Shown here: piece by piece, positions 45,201-56,308 of the stretch
Layout of the letters: the number at the start of each line of letters is the position of its first letter
Numbering within the stretch: the first letter of the stretch is position 1
Assembly (NCBI RefSeq): GCF_963576615.1
Contig: NC_088709.1
Span: 17,742,150 to 17,806,149, forward strand
Reading direction: 5' to 3'
Length of the DNA: 64,000 nt
DNA from: Watersipora subatra
Taxonomy: Eukaryota > Bryozoa > Gymnolaemata > Cheilostomatida > Watersiporidae
The notes under the pieces: generated by a model
What the model saw: only the letters and a program-made list of their open reading frames with translations
What the model was told of the DNA's origin: nothing
Databases searched by the model: none
Position numbers and translations under genes: made by a program

Positions 45201-48200
45201 GTTTTCTGCTATCGGGATAATATTTTTATCTCCTTCCAAAAAGTTGCTAAACAGGTTAAAGTTTTGGACCAATGGAACCAGCACCAATCATTTTATCAAA
45301 TTTTTTTGGTGCAGTATACAGTCAGTTTGAAATTTGAAAAATGTGCATTCGCAATATACACGCATTGCTGGGTTTCAGGTAATGCGTCATGGAAATAAAT
45401 GCACAATAGATCGAAGCGGGCAGTTCGTAGCAGGAATATAGTTGCAGTAGCAGTTGCAGTAGCAGTTGCAGCCCGAATCTGTGAAGGCTGGTAAAAGTTC
45501 CTCCTGATCAAAACTAAGAAATGCCAGCAGTTGCTTGTTAGGTCCGTGAAGGGGAGACAGTCAGACAGGTATTGGTGGTTCAGTACCAATTTGTTAGCCA
45601 GCTTGCACTTTGGGTGCAGCAGTTAACAAAGCAGGTGTGGCAGCTGCAGGGCAAACAACTCGGCTCTAAGGAGGAGGCCCTGACCAAAACAATCTTGTGC
45701 TAGAGCTGCGGAGAACGAAGGAAAGTCCAACAAATATGTCTGAGTAAGAAGAACACAGTGAAAGTAAGAAGAAACAACCAGGAGCCGCAACAATAGTGCC
45801 AGCTACTACTTTCGCAAAGGTCACCACCACTCGCAACCCTCGCAACAAATGCGCCGGCTAGCTGATTGGACTAATAGAGCCAGGGTAGACACTGGCGCGG
45901 AGAACTTCCAAAACAAGGGGTGAAGTGGAAAGGAAGAAACCTCCCATAGCGATCCACAGTTATCACAACGCTCTGGAAAGGTTAAGATCATGCTTCTGGA
46001 CATAACCCCAACTGGAGGATAATAGAATCAGTGGGCCCACCATTGACTATTTTAACCAAAGCAGATAAGAGTGAACCAGACCGATGGGCAACAAGAAAAG
46101 CTGTGCCAGCACCCTCTACTGGAAACCTGCCTTAAAAGTTGCAGGGTTGGCTCCAGTTTACCAACCGCCTATATGGGCAAACGATGGATCCAGCATGACA
46201 AAAGGCTCAGCATGTTGGGGTTTAGTTTAGAAATTGTTGCAGAGTTTGCACTCTATTAGAATGATATACTAGTTACATATGCAATTATCATACAAGACTG
46301 AATATTACTAAAAGTTTTCTACCGCAAACCTATGTTTATCATTTTTCATATTAATAGCTTGACCCAAGCCACAACGAATGCTGATTTAAAATAAATGCAA
46401 TTTAACAATAATGTGTCATAATTTATAAACTACATATAGTTCTGCTATCTTTCTATTTAGCTTTTTGTGAGAAATGCTAAAATGCACTTTGTTACTAACT
46501 TTATATTCAACAGTGAAGAGAGTTTTGTAGACGACTCATGAAAAATTATGCGTATAGTCTTCAAGAAACAAACGAACAAATTCCAAGCTTGTCTAGTTTT
46601 ATTATCAGCTAAAATGCTACTAGAAAGTATATTCAACTCGAGGTATGTTCAACTCAAGGTATGTTCAACTCGAAGTATGTTCAAATCAAGGTACATGTAT
46701 GTTCAACTCAAGGTATGTTCAAATCAAGGGCTAAGGCCCCAAAATCAAGTGCCCTCTAAAATGGCCAAAATAAGGGTCCTTAGATTTACTGTTGTGAATG
46801 TGATGTTGGAAATTGGAGCCTTGTAAACTATTTAATCTAGCACCTCCTAAATAGTATCAGTAATAATAATCTATTTTACATAAGAAGTACATACCGCCCA
46901 CAGTCGTGCTATGGTTTAGTGCGTATGAACAGGAAAAGGGGAAATGTGAAGAGGTAACTAGAAGTCATAAATTCTCTCGTAAAATCGGTGAAACAAACAT
47001 TCTCATCGATGAACATACACGTCAGTAGAAACTTTAGATATTTTATGCATTGTTCGCTATTCTTTCTTTCTTTTTAGTTTGAGTCTATTAATTTATAATA
47101 GCCTCAGATCTTTGAAGTGATACAATAACTTTAAGATTTAACCAAAGAGTTTAACAGCAAGAGTTGAAAACTCATATTCTACTTTTTAAAATCTTTTTCA
47201 TCAACAGCTCATTAGAAATCATAATTTTTAACAAACTCAATCAAAATATTTGTGAGCAGAAACTTGAAATGTTTTATGAATTGTTTTTTATTTTTTCCCC
47301 TTAAATTGAGTTTGTTAATCTAGAATAGCCTCTGATCTTTAAAAGGATAAAATTACTTTAAGATTAGATGTAAAATCTAACAGTAAAAGTTGAAAACCGA
47401 TACTTTACTTTTTAAAATTCTCTTTACTAATAGCAAATCATTCATTAGAAATCACATTATTTATCAAAAACCCAGGCGCACACAGATAGTTTTGATCTAC
47501 TCAACTAGATACAGCCTAAAATAAAGCAATACAAACTTTTGTGAGGACTCAAGCTCAAGAGATGAGAAGCGCTTTATCCTCTGACTGACTGAACCCCTAG
47601 CTAACAAGTACTCTAGTACAGTGAGATGCCTTCCTGTCTCCAGTACACCTCTAGGGAGTCGTTTACTATAGCTACGTTCGATAGATAAGTACGATGCGCA
47701 TCATCGCTGCATTGTTAAAATACAAGCATAGACTATTAGTCTACAACGATGAATGATAATTATTATGTGATGTACAATTATTGATATAATCGCTGCCTGT
47801 GCTATTAATAAACTCGTGTTCTACTCCATTTCTATTTTCCCAGGAAACTCTGGTTTATTTCAATATGCTCAGTGAGTTAAAAAATTACAATGCTCTGCAT
47901 AAAACCCATTAAACCTTTGCGTAAATTCATCGATTTTGAACGGTATTGAAAAGGTACAGATATTAGCAATCAGGGTAAAGAGTCATATACATATAGGGCT
48001 ATAAAATAGGCTGGGGAATTGTTTACATAAGATTTCAGAGAAGAATAACGGGCAAACAGTTTGCAGGCCATTTATACCGATAGGTTTATTTGCATGATAG
48101 TTAGTACAGCAAACTGCACTGCTAAATACAACACTTTTCTGAAGATTTTAAAAGGCCTGTTAAATTTAAGGCTGTGCAAATAGATATATGCTTTGGTATC

Positions 48201-49081
48201 AGTGGATACGTGTGTAGGAAGAGAAACTAAATAGTGATCCTATAATAGCTCTTTGAAATTTGAATGCATAAAATGTTAGGCCGAAAGATAAACAATGTTA
48301 AAAAAGGAAATATGATACTGTTACGTCTCATATTTCTTTTTGTACACGTAGATATAGTAATAGCTTAAGATTAACTGTCAATATATCTCTAGCAGAGCGA
48401 GCTCAAATCATCAGCCATCTGTGAGACAAGTCTCTGGCTCGAGTGTTTTTCCTCTGATATGGGTTTCCTTGCAATTCGAAATGACCTATACAAGCGAGTT
48501 GAGTAAATGACATACATGTAGTTATACAGAGTTATACCATATACTTAGAAGGCTGAGTTGTTTGTGTCAATAAAAGTTACTCAATGAGACACAATTTAAC
48601 CCTTTGATTGTTAGTTCGATTGTTCCTTATTTCAACTTTTAATTTTACGACAAACGTAATACTATGCAGGCTTTAAAATGCTTTCAGTTACAAAAAGTGT
48701 TTCAGGTTTAGTTAACAAAGTGCTATAATCAAAGCTTTGCATAGTTAAAACCATCATAGCAATTTTTATTAAGCTTTGAGAAGACCTTATTAATTGTGTA
48801 TACTCTCTTAAGCAGAACTCAATACGAGTGAGTAAAGGCAATGAATAAACAGAACAGAAGACAATGCACCTAGCCAACGTATCTACAACAAGATGACACA
48901 CGCTTTACCTACCTGGAAGAACAGTCTGCTGTTTGCGAATCTTGTATAGGGCTCAAGGATGTACTGAGATCACCGCTGGAGATACTCGGAAGATGTAGCC
49001 TTCTGAACAGCTCATTGATCATCATAGGGCTAGATACAAGGTCATAGCTAAGGTCAGCCTCTCCTTTACCATTCTCCATAT
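38123..49081 (-). CDS. Unrecognised 528-aa protein, five-exon gene model
   Basis: Model on the - strand: 49079-48913 (start ATG), 42093-42015, 41490-41339, 40049-40014, 39275-38123 (stop). All junctions are GT-AG and the phases match throughout (2, 0, 2, 2); total coding length 1584 nt plus stop. I do not recognise the family. The N-terminal half is compact and mixed. The large last exon starts LGDGAILQNLYPSHSHV and contains RSGAVERIDTYCQRMINN. It then has a Ser/Thr-rich stretch, an acidic patch (SEEQDDSDELSSDDEEYHND) and basic segments. No signal peptide or membrane segment is seen, so it is probably intracellular and largely disordered. It lies tail-to-tail with ENPP copy 2. The 36-nt exon is the weakest link. 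Confidence 0.72.
40014..40049 (-). CDS. Unrecognised gene, 36-nt microexon (inferred)
   Basis: Sits between acceptor TTCCTATCAG and the near-perfect donor GTAAGT. In phase 2 it reads MDTLASLVGVF and connects cleanly to both flanking exons. Being a multiple of three, it could also be skipped without changing frame. Confidence 0.5.
40328..40602. mobile_element. Same repeat, inverted copy b
   Basis: The reverse complement aligns with 24421-24785: GAGTTCCCATATACGTCGCA at one end, CGATATGGGAACCAGGCTTA at the other, AGCGCTGTTCAAATTTCGC and CTGTACAGGTGAAGG inside. It lies in an intron of the - strand gene. Confidence 0.6.
40923..41236 (+). repeat. 18-bp array, about 17 copies, in blocks of two variants
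   Basis: Unit AACAACATTACTACATAG (first ~6), then AACAACATTACTACGTAG (about 9), then ACATAG again (2). Being a multiple of three, it is open in several frames on both strands; these ORFs are artefacts. Confidence 0.97.
41339..41490 (-). CDS. Unrecognised gene, third coding exon
   Basis: Acceptor CTTACACAG, donor GTACCT, 152 nt. Encodes VSIYSGPLYNNRM, then STVSLADRLANARMMQKSGY and TWDPAGSCAKI. An alternative donor 19 nt earlier (CAG|GTTCAT) would leave phase 1 and does not fit the downstream exons. Confidence 0.72.
42015..42093 (-). CDS. Unrecognised gene, second coding exon
   Basis: 79 nt between acceptor GTTTTAG and donor GTATTC. Encodes CQSTKEQVELGVREQ to TPSINQ. Enters in phase 2 and leaves in phase 0, matching both neighbours. 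Confidence 0.72.
42100..44700. other. Large intron of the - strand gene, left part
   Basis: AT-rich with tandem GTGTTAGCA motifs near 42470-42520 and the 43830 microsatellite. No exon with matching phase is needed here. Confidence 0.5.
43830..43975 (+). repeat. GTATGTACATAT-type microsatellite
   Basis: Alternating GTATGTAC, ATATGTAT and CATACACA units. Confidence 0.9.
44731..44782. repeat. 52-bp perfect palindrome at the edge of a satellite
   Basis: CTATACTATGCTAGGACAAT + CTAT, a 4-nt loop AGGC, then the exact 24-nt reverse complement. It opens the decamer array that follows. Confidence 0.95.
44783..45182 (+). repeat. TAGTCTAGTA decamer satellite
   Basis: About forty units of TAGTCTAGTA with TAGTGTAGTC and TAATCTAGTA variants, in the first intron of the - strand gene. 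Confidence 0.96.
45380..46210. other. GC-richer patch in a large intron
   Basis: Base composition differs from both flanks. Frames are open for 50-60 codons at a time on both strands but none shows a recognisable domain. A decayed transposon coding region is the likeliest explanation. Confidence 0.35.
46632..46732 (+). repeat. TTCAACTCAAGGTATG repeats
   Basis: Six imperfect 15-16-bp units. Confidence 0.85.
46735..48912. other. Large intron of the - strand gene, right part
   Basis: Apart from the 225-bp duplication at 47020, I see no gene or element. Confidence 0.5.
47020..47468 (+). repeat. Diverged tandem duplication of ~225 bp
   Basis: GAAACTTTAGATATTTTATG...GATTTAACCAAAGAG...CATTAGAAATCATAATTTTT is followed by GAAACTTGAAATGTTTTATG...GATTAGATGTAAAATC...CATTAGAAATCACATTATTT. 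Confidence 0.7.
48913..49081 (-). CDS. Unrecognised gene, first coding exon
   Basis: Acceptor ACTACAG, then AT and the start ATG (49079), so an upstream 5'UTR exon is implied. Begins MENGKGEADLSYDLVSSP and ends SQTADCSS in phase 2 before the strong donor GTAGGT. The next exon supplies the single missing base. Confidence 0.72.
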
Positions 49082-49084
49082 CTG

Positions 49085-50660
49085 TAGTATATCACAATTC
49101 TAGAGAATGACTCCATCTTATTGATCTAATAAATAACTATGCACAACTAGTTTGGCAAACGAAGCAGGTGCTTTGAGCGATACAAACTGGAACTCCTCCG
49201 TAAACACAAAATTATGTAAGCAACCTCTAGTTTTGCAAACATATATGACAGGCTAAAGCTATTGACACTATTCAGACAGTCTTCAATTAACGGATGACAG
49301 CGATAATTGCTATAGCGATATTGATCTTATCTCTAGAAATGTATTCAAAAGATTTCTGGAGGTTATGAAAAAGAAGCGTGACATTTAGAAGGAGAGCATC
49401 AATATTTATCCGTTACTCATTCTGCAATACACATAGTAATTCATCTTACCTTAGTCAATCTAGGACGCTGTATACAACAACTATGCTACTCCATAACACC
49501 AACTGCTCTGGCTCAATAAGGCAAAAGTTGATTTAGGATAGAGTAAGTCTATGACACTATTTGTACGCCTCTGTTATTACGAGATATAAACGGCTCACTC
49601 ATAAAAGCGCTAGCTACCGTATCTTTTGTTAGCCAACTGAAAAGCTCATTGTGAGTTGTGTATACCCTCTGAGCTATCGATCTTGAACTCCATCGTACTG
49701 CCAATTAGTTTAGAGAACTCTAGGTTAATTTAGAACTAATATATACAAATACTTGAAGAATATTTATGAGTGAGAAGTGTGCTTGTAGTTGTTCCCAAAT
49801 ATATGCACAATTATAGCCTAAAAGGGTTGATTATGCAATACTAATATATAAGTGTTTTGAAGTACATATGGTTGATGCAGTGCTTATATAAATAAGTACA
49901 TATGGTTGATGCAGTGCTTATATAAATAAGTACATATGGTTGATGCAGTGCTTATATAAATAAGTACAAATAATATTAAAACATACTTGTTGATTATGTT
50001 CCCTTTTCAGCAATTTAAGTTACGTAGAAATTTATCTATTTCTCAAGCTCTGAAATGCATGAAACTTTTGTGCAGCGGAAAAGGACAAAAAAATTCTTTA
50101 AAGCTAATATTCTTTTATCTAATATGCAAGTATACATAAGTATATATATTTCATGAACTTATCAAAAACAGTTTTGCTTATTTGTTTGTCTTGTATAACA
50201 GGTTGTCTTATCTATTATATTGTTTCTTAGACTGAGGAGTACTTGTTCTCGTATGACCCTCAACTTGAAAACTTATATTTATTTAAAAGATATTATTTTA
50301 TATAGTTATATATACTTGCATATATAATTAACTAGATTGCCAGAATATGTTAATGATACTTATTAATTTCAGGATTAAGTTTCTTTCTGGTATCATTACA
50401 GGTCTGTTTTTTTCAGGTGATTGGTTGTGATATCTACAGTCACCACCATTTACCTGAAGAGTCCAAAAGCAGGAAACAGACTTGCAGTGACTCCAGAAAG
50501 AGGCAACAACCTGAAAATGATAAGTATTATTAACCTATTTCAACACTATAGCTAATTATAACACTCCACACTTTTTAGAAGGTAGAGTGCTGTTAGCATA
50601 TAGTATATATGCTAACAGTATAGCAAATAGCGCTGTTAGTACATTTATATATAAATATAA
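49085..50660. other. Probable promoter/5' region of the - strand gene
   Basis: Upstream of the exon with the start codon. The acceptor at 49082-49083 implies a non-coding first exon to the right, but its position cannot be fixed. Contains the 34-bp repeats. Confidence 0.4.
49860..49967 (+). repeat. 34-bp repeat, three copies
   Basis: AAGTACATATGGTTGATGCA + GTGCTTATATAAAT three times without visible differences, so the expansion looks recent. Confidence 0.95.
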
Positions 50661-50669
50661 TATATATAA

Positions 50670-52185
50670 CTAGAAATTCCACTGTCATACAGCCCACGAC
50701 CAAAGTGATATTGGAAAAAAAGAAAGGGTACTGATGGTTGAGAAATGCAATATTAGCAGTCAAATAGGATAACTGCAATGGTAGCTGTAATGTATTGGGT
50801 GTGGGTGTTATTATATACAACAAATAGCAATAATGAAAGGAAAAGATTATATGTTTATATCTCTCCCCCTGCAAAAAGAGAAATGCAATATTGGCCAATA
50901 TTAGAAGTAAAATGCACTGATATTATTAGAATAACCAATATTATTACTATAGTAATAATATAAAACCAATGCACAATTTTCTTTATACTTCAAAACGTCA
51001 TAGCTAACAATATCACAAAGTTGTGATATTTATATAGATTTTTAGAAAATCTGTACTACGTAGTCATTGTTCTGTAGTCATCCAAACTTATAATTAATTA
51101 TTGTAATAATCTCATTAGAACCGTTAGAAAAAATATCATCGTCATACCCTTTACTTACACTGCATTAGATTTTTAGAAAATCTGTACTACGTAGTCATTG
51201 TTCTGTAGTCATCCAAACTTATAATTAATTATTGTTAATAATCTCATACCTGCCAACTCTCACGCATTGGGCGTGAGACTCACGCAATCACCCGAAAGAA
51301 AAAGCGAAAACGCGTGAGATTTTTGCCCCAATTTCCACAATTTCATATATACTATCATTGATATATCCATTGCTCCAAAAACCAAATCTCACGCATTGCC
51401 CCACTCTTGGGTTGGCAAGTCTGAATAATCTCATTAGAACCGTTAGAAAAAATATCATCGTCATACCCTTTACTTACACTGCGTTAGATTTTTAGAAAAT
51501 CTGTACTACGTAGTCATTGTTCTGTAGTCATCCAAACTTATAATTAATTATTGTAATAATCTCATAAGAACTGTTAAAAAATATCATCGTCATTTCCTTT
51601 ACTTATACTGCGTTGGACATCAGTTAGAATACGAAAGTACTCAAATGTGTCGGCAAATGAAATTGCAAATGAAAAAATTGAAATCGGCAAGAATGAAACG
51701 ATTTCTGTACTCCTATGTTAATTGCCGAAACCTACGGCAATTCGACAATGCTATAGACTGGTGAAAAGTGCACGTTTTTATTTCGTAAAATGCGCAAGAC
51801 TTCATCGCTCTATTCTCTGTCGCTGGGCATTCAATTTTCGGTCTTAACTTTTATTAAACCAAGCTTTTCAAGCGTTTTGTCACGACTTTCGTCCAAATTA
51901 ATATGTCTATTTGTGTATAATCCGATCAGATGGGTTAGTTTTAGGAATTTTCGGTAACCTTTCAAAGGCTTGGTAACATATTTAAATAGGTTTATATGCG
52001 TTTTGTATCATTATTATACTTAAACGACTTTGCTGAAAAATAGTTAAATTTGTTGATAGGATTTCGTTGCAAGGGTTCGTCTCATTGTTGATGAATAATT
52101 TTCGTAAGTTGTGTGCACATGCATTTATCATAAAAACTCTCATACTTCGTTTTCGCTCGTCTGTTCGTGGGATTATATTATTATA
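50670..52185 (+). mobile_element. Non-coding composite repeat, copy b, with internal tandem duplications
   Basis: Begins TAGAAATTCCACTGTCATAC. Inside, a block from TTTTTAGAAAATCTG to about TACTTACACTGC (roughly 130 bp) occurs three times (about 51035, 51170, 51487). The second copy is interrupted by the element at 51248-51423. A new copy of the starting sequence follows at 52191, so copies are head-to-tail. Confidence 0.55.
51248..51423. mobile_element. 176-bp nested element with 11-bp flanking repeat
   Basis: ACCTGCCAACTCTCACGCAT at the left, GGGTTGGCAAGTCTG at the right (short inverted ends), with repeated CTCACGC motifs inside. AATAATCTCAT occurs on both sides (51237-51247 and 51424-51434). 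Sister blocks show the uninterrupted site. Confidence 0.72.
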
Positions 52186-52189
52186 TATT

Positions 52190-52608
52190 ATACTAGAAAT
52201 TCCACTGTCATACAGCCCACGACCAAAGTAATAATGGAAAAAAGAAAGGGTACTGTTGGTTGTCGAAAAAGTAGTTCTCAGCAGGAATTGACAGAGTATA
52301 ATGTAAATGCGACTTGTTTGAGATGATATAAAATAAATTTGAGGGAGCACGACTCTAAAAAGGCGCAACAGAAATAACAGAAATGTAACAGAAATAAATA
52401 TTAATAAAATAAATTATTAACTATCTCAAACTTATGTTTTACAATAATAAAATAAATATTAATTCAAGCTGTAGACCTAAACTACTGTACGTAATTTAAA
52501 TAACAACAGCAATAATGATATATGTTTATTATATCTCTTATTATATTGAAATGCAATATTAAAAGTAAATGGCAAGCAGGACTGTAGTCAAGTGCAAAGT
52601 TTTCTGTC
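52190..52608 (+). mobile_element. Start of another composite-repeat copy
   Basis: ACTAGAAATTCCACTGTCAT and AAAGGGTACTG repeat the opening of 50670. The sequence then diverges and runs towards the broken repeat ORF at 52612-53060. Confidence 0.5.
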
Positions 52609-52611
52609 TAT

Positions 52612-53060
52612 ACACGGCGCCTGGTAGCAGCTGCTGTAGTTAGCGCATCTCGCTGTTGTCGCCGTTTCATCTGCTCTGAAAATTCAGCTCGCCGAGCAGC
52701 TGTAGTAGCTAGTGCATCATGTTCTTGTTGCCACTGCATCTGCTCTGAGGTTTCTGCACGTCTGGCCGATGTAGCGGCTGCTCTGAGCCGTTTGAGTTGC
52801 TGATGGGGTCGGTTCAGTAGTCTCTGCACTTCTAGCGGCTGCAGCATCTATTCTGGCCCGCTCTCGATGTACCTGTGTTTGTTCGGCGGTTTCTGCTCCT
52901 CTAGCAGCTGCAGTAGCAGTTGCGTTTCGTTGTGGGCGTAGCTGTGTTTGCTTTGCAGTTTCTGCTCGTCTTGCTGCTGCTTTGCGAATTCGATCTCTTT
53001 CTCTACGGAAATCAATCTGTTATTGCGTTTGTTCAGTAGGCTTTTTGGAAGGCATCGTAC
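52612..53060 (-). pseudogene. Broken ORF with ~25-residue Ala/Arg/Glu repeats
   Basis: - strand translation begins MPSKKPTEQTQ, then a stop, then RRERDRIRKAAARRAETAKQ, AAARGAETAEQTQVHRERAR and AAAARSAETTE. After a frameshift it continues ARRAETSEQMQWQQEHDA and ARRAEFSEQMKRRQQRDA to a stop. The unit A-A-R-x-A-E-T-x-E-Q recurs five or six times. Similar repeats precede Helitron PIF1-like helicases in some invertebrates; that link is inference. GC content is higher than the surroundings. Confidence 0.5.
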
Positions 53061-53156
53061 TGCTTCAAGCATTTCTAAAATTGAATGAGATGGTGTGCTT
53101 TTTTGTAAGATACGCTGCTCGCTTTCTTCTCACCTGTCGCCTATCGCCAGACTCGG

Positions 53157-53516
53157 AGTGCCCGTGCAAGTTCTGTAGTAGCTGTAGTTCTGTAGTACTT
53201 GTAGCTGAAAAAAAAGTAAATGTAACTCGGCTGCGGAAGGAAATGAACATGTTTATTATCACCAACAGTGGCAAATCCAACGTTTTCAACCCTTTCACCG
53301 AAGTAGACTCATTCATGCATTTTCTATGGTCGACTGCCATAGAAACATTTTTGCGACTTTCCCAGCAATTGCTAGTAACTGAATTTTATTATTCGTTAAT
53401 AACATAACCAACGATTTTTAAGACTTGTATGAAGTGACAGTGTTGTCCAAAGATTTCTCTATAAAATTAGCCTAAAATTTAATTTTAAATCTTTGTTTGA
53501 GAATTTCCAACTTAAC
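53157..53516 (+). repeat. 360-bp direct repeat, unit 1
   Basis: Matches 54488-54846 at high identity (CCCGTGCAAGTT, GGAAGGAAATGAACATGTTT, CCCTTTCACCGAAGTAGACT, TTTCCCAGCAATTGCTAG). The copies are 1.33 kb apart. They could be flanks of one duplicated or composite element. Confidence 0.7.
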
Positions 53517-54487
53517 CCCTTCGGGTGCATGCACCACTATAACGGCTTCGAGAATATTCTTCTCAAGTTCATCAGCCAGTTTTTAGGCTTTGCGTAGTTG
53601 CATTACTCATCCATCTATATTTAGAGCCTGCTTACAGTTACACTATATCTACAAAGCTAAGCATGACCTTCAGACATGTTTGCAGACATTAGACTGGTCA
53701 AATAAATAAAACAGCTATGGTCAAATGAAAGAATTTCGAGTAATTTGCGTTCAAAGTTCAACAGTTCAAAGTTCAACATCTCAAACAGCTCAACATAGAT
53801 AATAACGAAATCTCGATCAGTTAGTAACAACGCGTAGTAGCTAGTAGTTGAAGCGTATAGACTTCGATTCAGTGATAGAAATGGCAGACTTCCAGTAGAG
53901 TGGTGACGAAGATAAGTTAACAGCTATGGAAGAGACTGTAGATTGCATTGTGTACACAGTATAATGTTTTAATTGTTTGTTATTATATATACTTTTATAC
54001 ATTTTCATGCTACCCTTATTAGTCAAATATGTTCGTAGAACACGAATTTTAATAAAACCGCTATTTCATGCTACTTTCAATATTTATTAGTTTCAATTTT
54101 TGAAATAAAGATAATACGATCAGATACAGAATTTTCTCAGCTTGCAAAAAAGTATAGGTGTTCTATGTAAGAATGTGAGTGCTTCTACGGTTAAGATGAC
54201 TTTTGTTGACCCATGTCATAATCTGTAGAGCATCATGATTTAATTGCACCTGAACGCGAAATTGGATTATGCAATTGTACCCGAAGTGGTTAAAAACAAC
54301 CATTTTTGTGTAAGTTTTGAAAATGCCACCGAGTTAAAAAACAATTACTTATGTTGATGACATAAACGATTCAGATTTGTGTGATTACACATATAATTAA
54401 AATAGCAATAGCAATAACATAGTAAATAGCAATAACATACAACAATACTAACCTTTTCGATGTAGAAATTTAGTAGGTAAAACGCAG

Positions 54488-54846
54488 TAGCAGTACCCGT
54501 GCAAGTTTTGTAGTAGCTGTAGTATACTCGTAGCTGGAAAATAAGTGAAAGTAACTCAGCTGCGGAAGGAAATGAACATGTTTACAATTACAAACAGTGG
54601 CAAATACAATGTTTTTAACCCTTTCACCGAAGTAGACTCATTTATGCGTTTTCTATGGTCGACCGCCGTAGACGCAATATTTGCGACTTTCCCAGCAATT
54701 GCTAGCAACTGAATTTTATTATTCGTTGATAACATAACCAACGATCTTTAAGACTTTTATAGTAGTGACAGTGTTGTCCAAAGATTTCTTTATAAAATTA
54801 GCCTGAAATTTAACTTTAAATCTCCGTTTGAGAATTTCCAACTTAA
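54488..54846 (+). repeat. 360-bp direct repeat, unit 2
   Basis: Second copy of 53157-53516. Short ORFs in it are shadows, since the frame is not preserved between copies. Confidence 0.7.
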
Positions 54847-54849
54847 AAA

Positions 54850-55650
54850 CGAAGATTTTTTTTGCGAGTTTAATAAATGGGTCCGAGTTGAAAAACAAAT
54901 AACTACTTATGTTGATGAAATTATAGCCATATCAAATTTTTGTGATTACACAGATAATTAAAATGCACAAATTATAGACACAACGAATTTTTTGTATAAC
55001 AGTGCTTGTTAACATGTTGGCAAAATGAAGTATATAACCAAAACAAACGTTCTAGATCGAGATTGAAATTGAAAAAATAATGTATACATATTAAGCAATA
55101 TCGGCGAAATGGCTGGCAGTAGGCCGATAGCTAAATTTGTACACGGACGCGAGTGAAAGGGTTATGTAGTGGAAGTGTGGCAATTCATATACAATACAAC
55201 ATTGATTAAGAAATACTTACCTTTGTTATGTAAAAATTTAGTAGGAGAGAACTGCGTTTTCCAGTGACCGCAAGAAACCAACGTTCGCGTGACCTTCTCG
55301 ATACACGTTGGCAGTAAAAATTAATCGCATGTAAATTACTACTCATTAACTTATTTTATTTAATGATTAGTACATTTGTGTAGCTGTATAGGCAGCCGAA
55401 CTCAGGACGGTGCTTTATAACACGGCAGCAAATTTACTGTTTCAAACGCGCCAGTGTCGTTGGGCGCCGTAAAGAGGCACGCGCTAACCGAAGGTGACGT
55501 GTTTTGTGTAAAACCGATGAATAGGTAGGTTATGTATAGTGAGTGTATTAACCGTCGATTCCCGTTAACGCGCCCTAGATACCTAGTAGCTGGTAATAGT
55601 CCGAAAAGTACGGTACTCTATAAGGCGGACAATCAATCACACACACACAC
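54850..55650. other. Spacer, nothing identified
   Basis: Short ORFs only; 55380-55620 is GC-richer than its surroundings without a recognisable product. Confidence 0.45.
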
Positions 55651-55654
55651 AACA

Positions 55655-55663
55655 ATTGCCGTT

Positions 55664-55695
<32 letters not shown>

Positions 55696-55722
55696 CATAC
55701 TATATATATATGACTATATATA
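55655..55722 (+). repeat. TA microsatellite
   Basis: TATATATATATATATGTATA tract immediately before the LINE fragment. Confidence 0.93.
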
Positions 55723-56170
55723 TATGACTTCTACATCCGGACTGACAAGCATGTCCTAGCAAACCAACCAGATATAGTGGTGATGGCCAAGGAGAACAAG
55801 AGAGCTACTATAATAGATATAGCAGTACCCAATGACTACAATATATCCAGCAAAGAAAAAGAAAAGGTAGAGAAATATCTCCCACTTGGAGAAGAGATTG
55901 AAAAATGCTGGAATGTAAGAACAACTGTAATCCCAGTAGTCATTAGGGCACTGGGCGCAATAACACCGGCGCATAAAATGTGGCTTGCCCAAATACCAAC
56001 AGCAATCAACTCAAGTGAGTTGCAGAAAAGTGCGCTATTGGGAACAGCTAAGATCTTGAGGCGAGTGCTCAAACTCCCAGGTCTCTGGTAGGAGACCCGA
56101 GTTAGGGCAGAAATTACCACCCATACGGGGTATCCGGGGTGAAGAAACAATTTTTATATATATATACATA
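55723..56170 (+). mobile_element. Non-LTR retrotransposon 3' end with C-terminal nuclease-like domain
   Basis: Open from DFYIRTDKHVLANQPDIVV through TIIDIAVPNDYNIS to VIPVVIRALGAI and a stop near 56091. The PD...IIDIAVP and VIPVVIGALGAI-like blocks are known from the C-terminal region of many invertebrate RT-encoding elements; the PD/ID pattern suggests a PD-(D/E)xK fold. It is flanked by TA repeats on both sides. The RT itself is absent. Confidence 0.72.
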
Positions 56171-56232
56171 TATATATATATATACTATATTAGTATTCAA
56201 ACAATTTTTAGCAGAGCTAAAGTTTTACGCTT

Positions 56233-56308
56233 TAAAGAGAAACCACATGTATAAAGAGAAACCACATGTATAAAAAGAAACCACATGTATAAAGAGAAAC
56301 CACATGTA
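56233..56308 (+). repeat. 19-bp AAAGAGAAACCACATGTAT repeats, four copies
   Basis: Near-identical units just downstream of the LINE end at 55723-56170. Confidence 0.93.

Noticed and set aside
55836..56150. - strand ORF of 104 codons
   Set aside because: Antisense shadow of the LINE C-terminal region.
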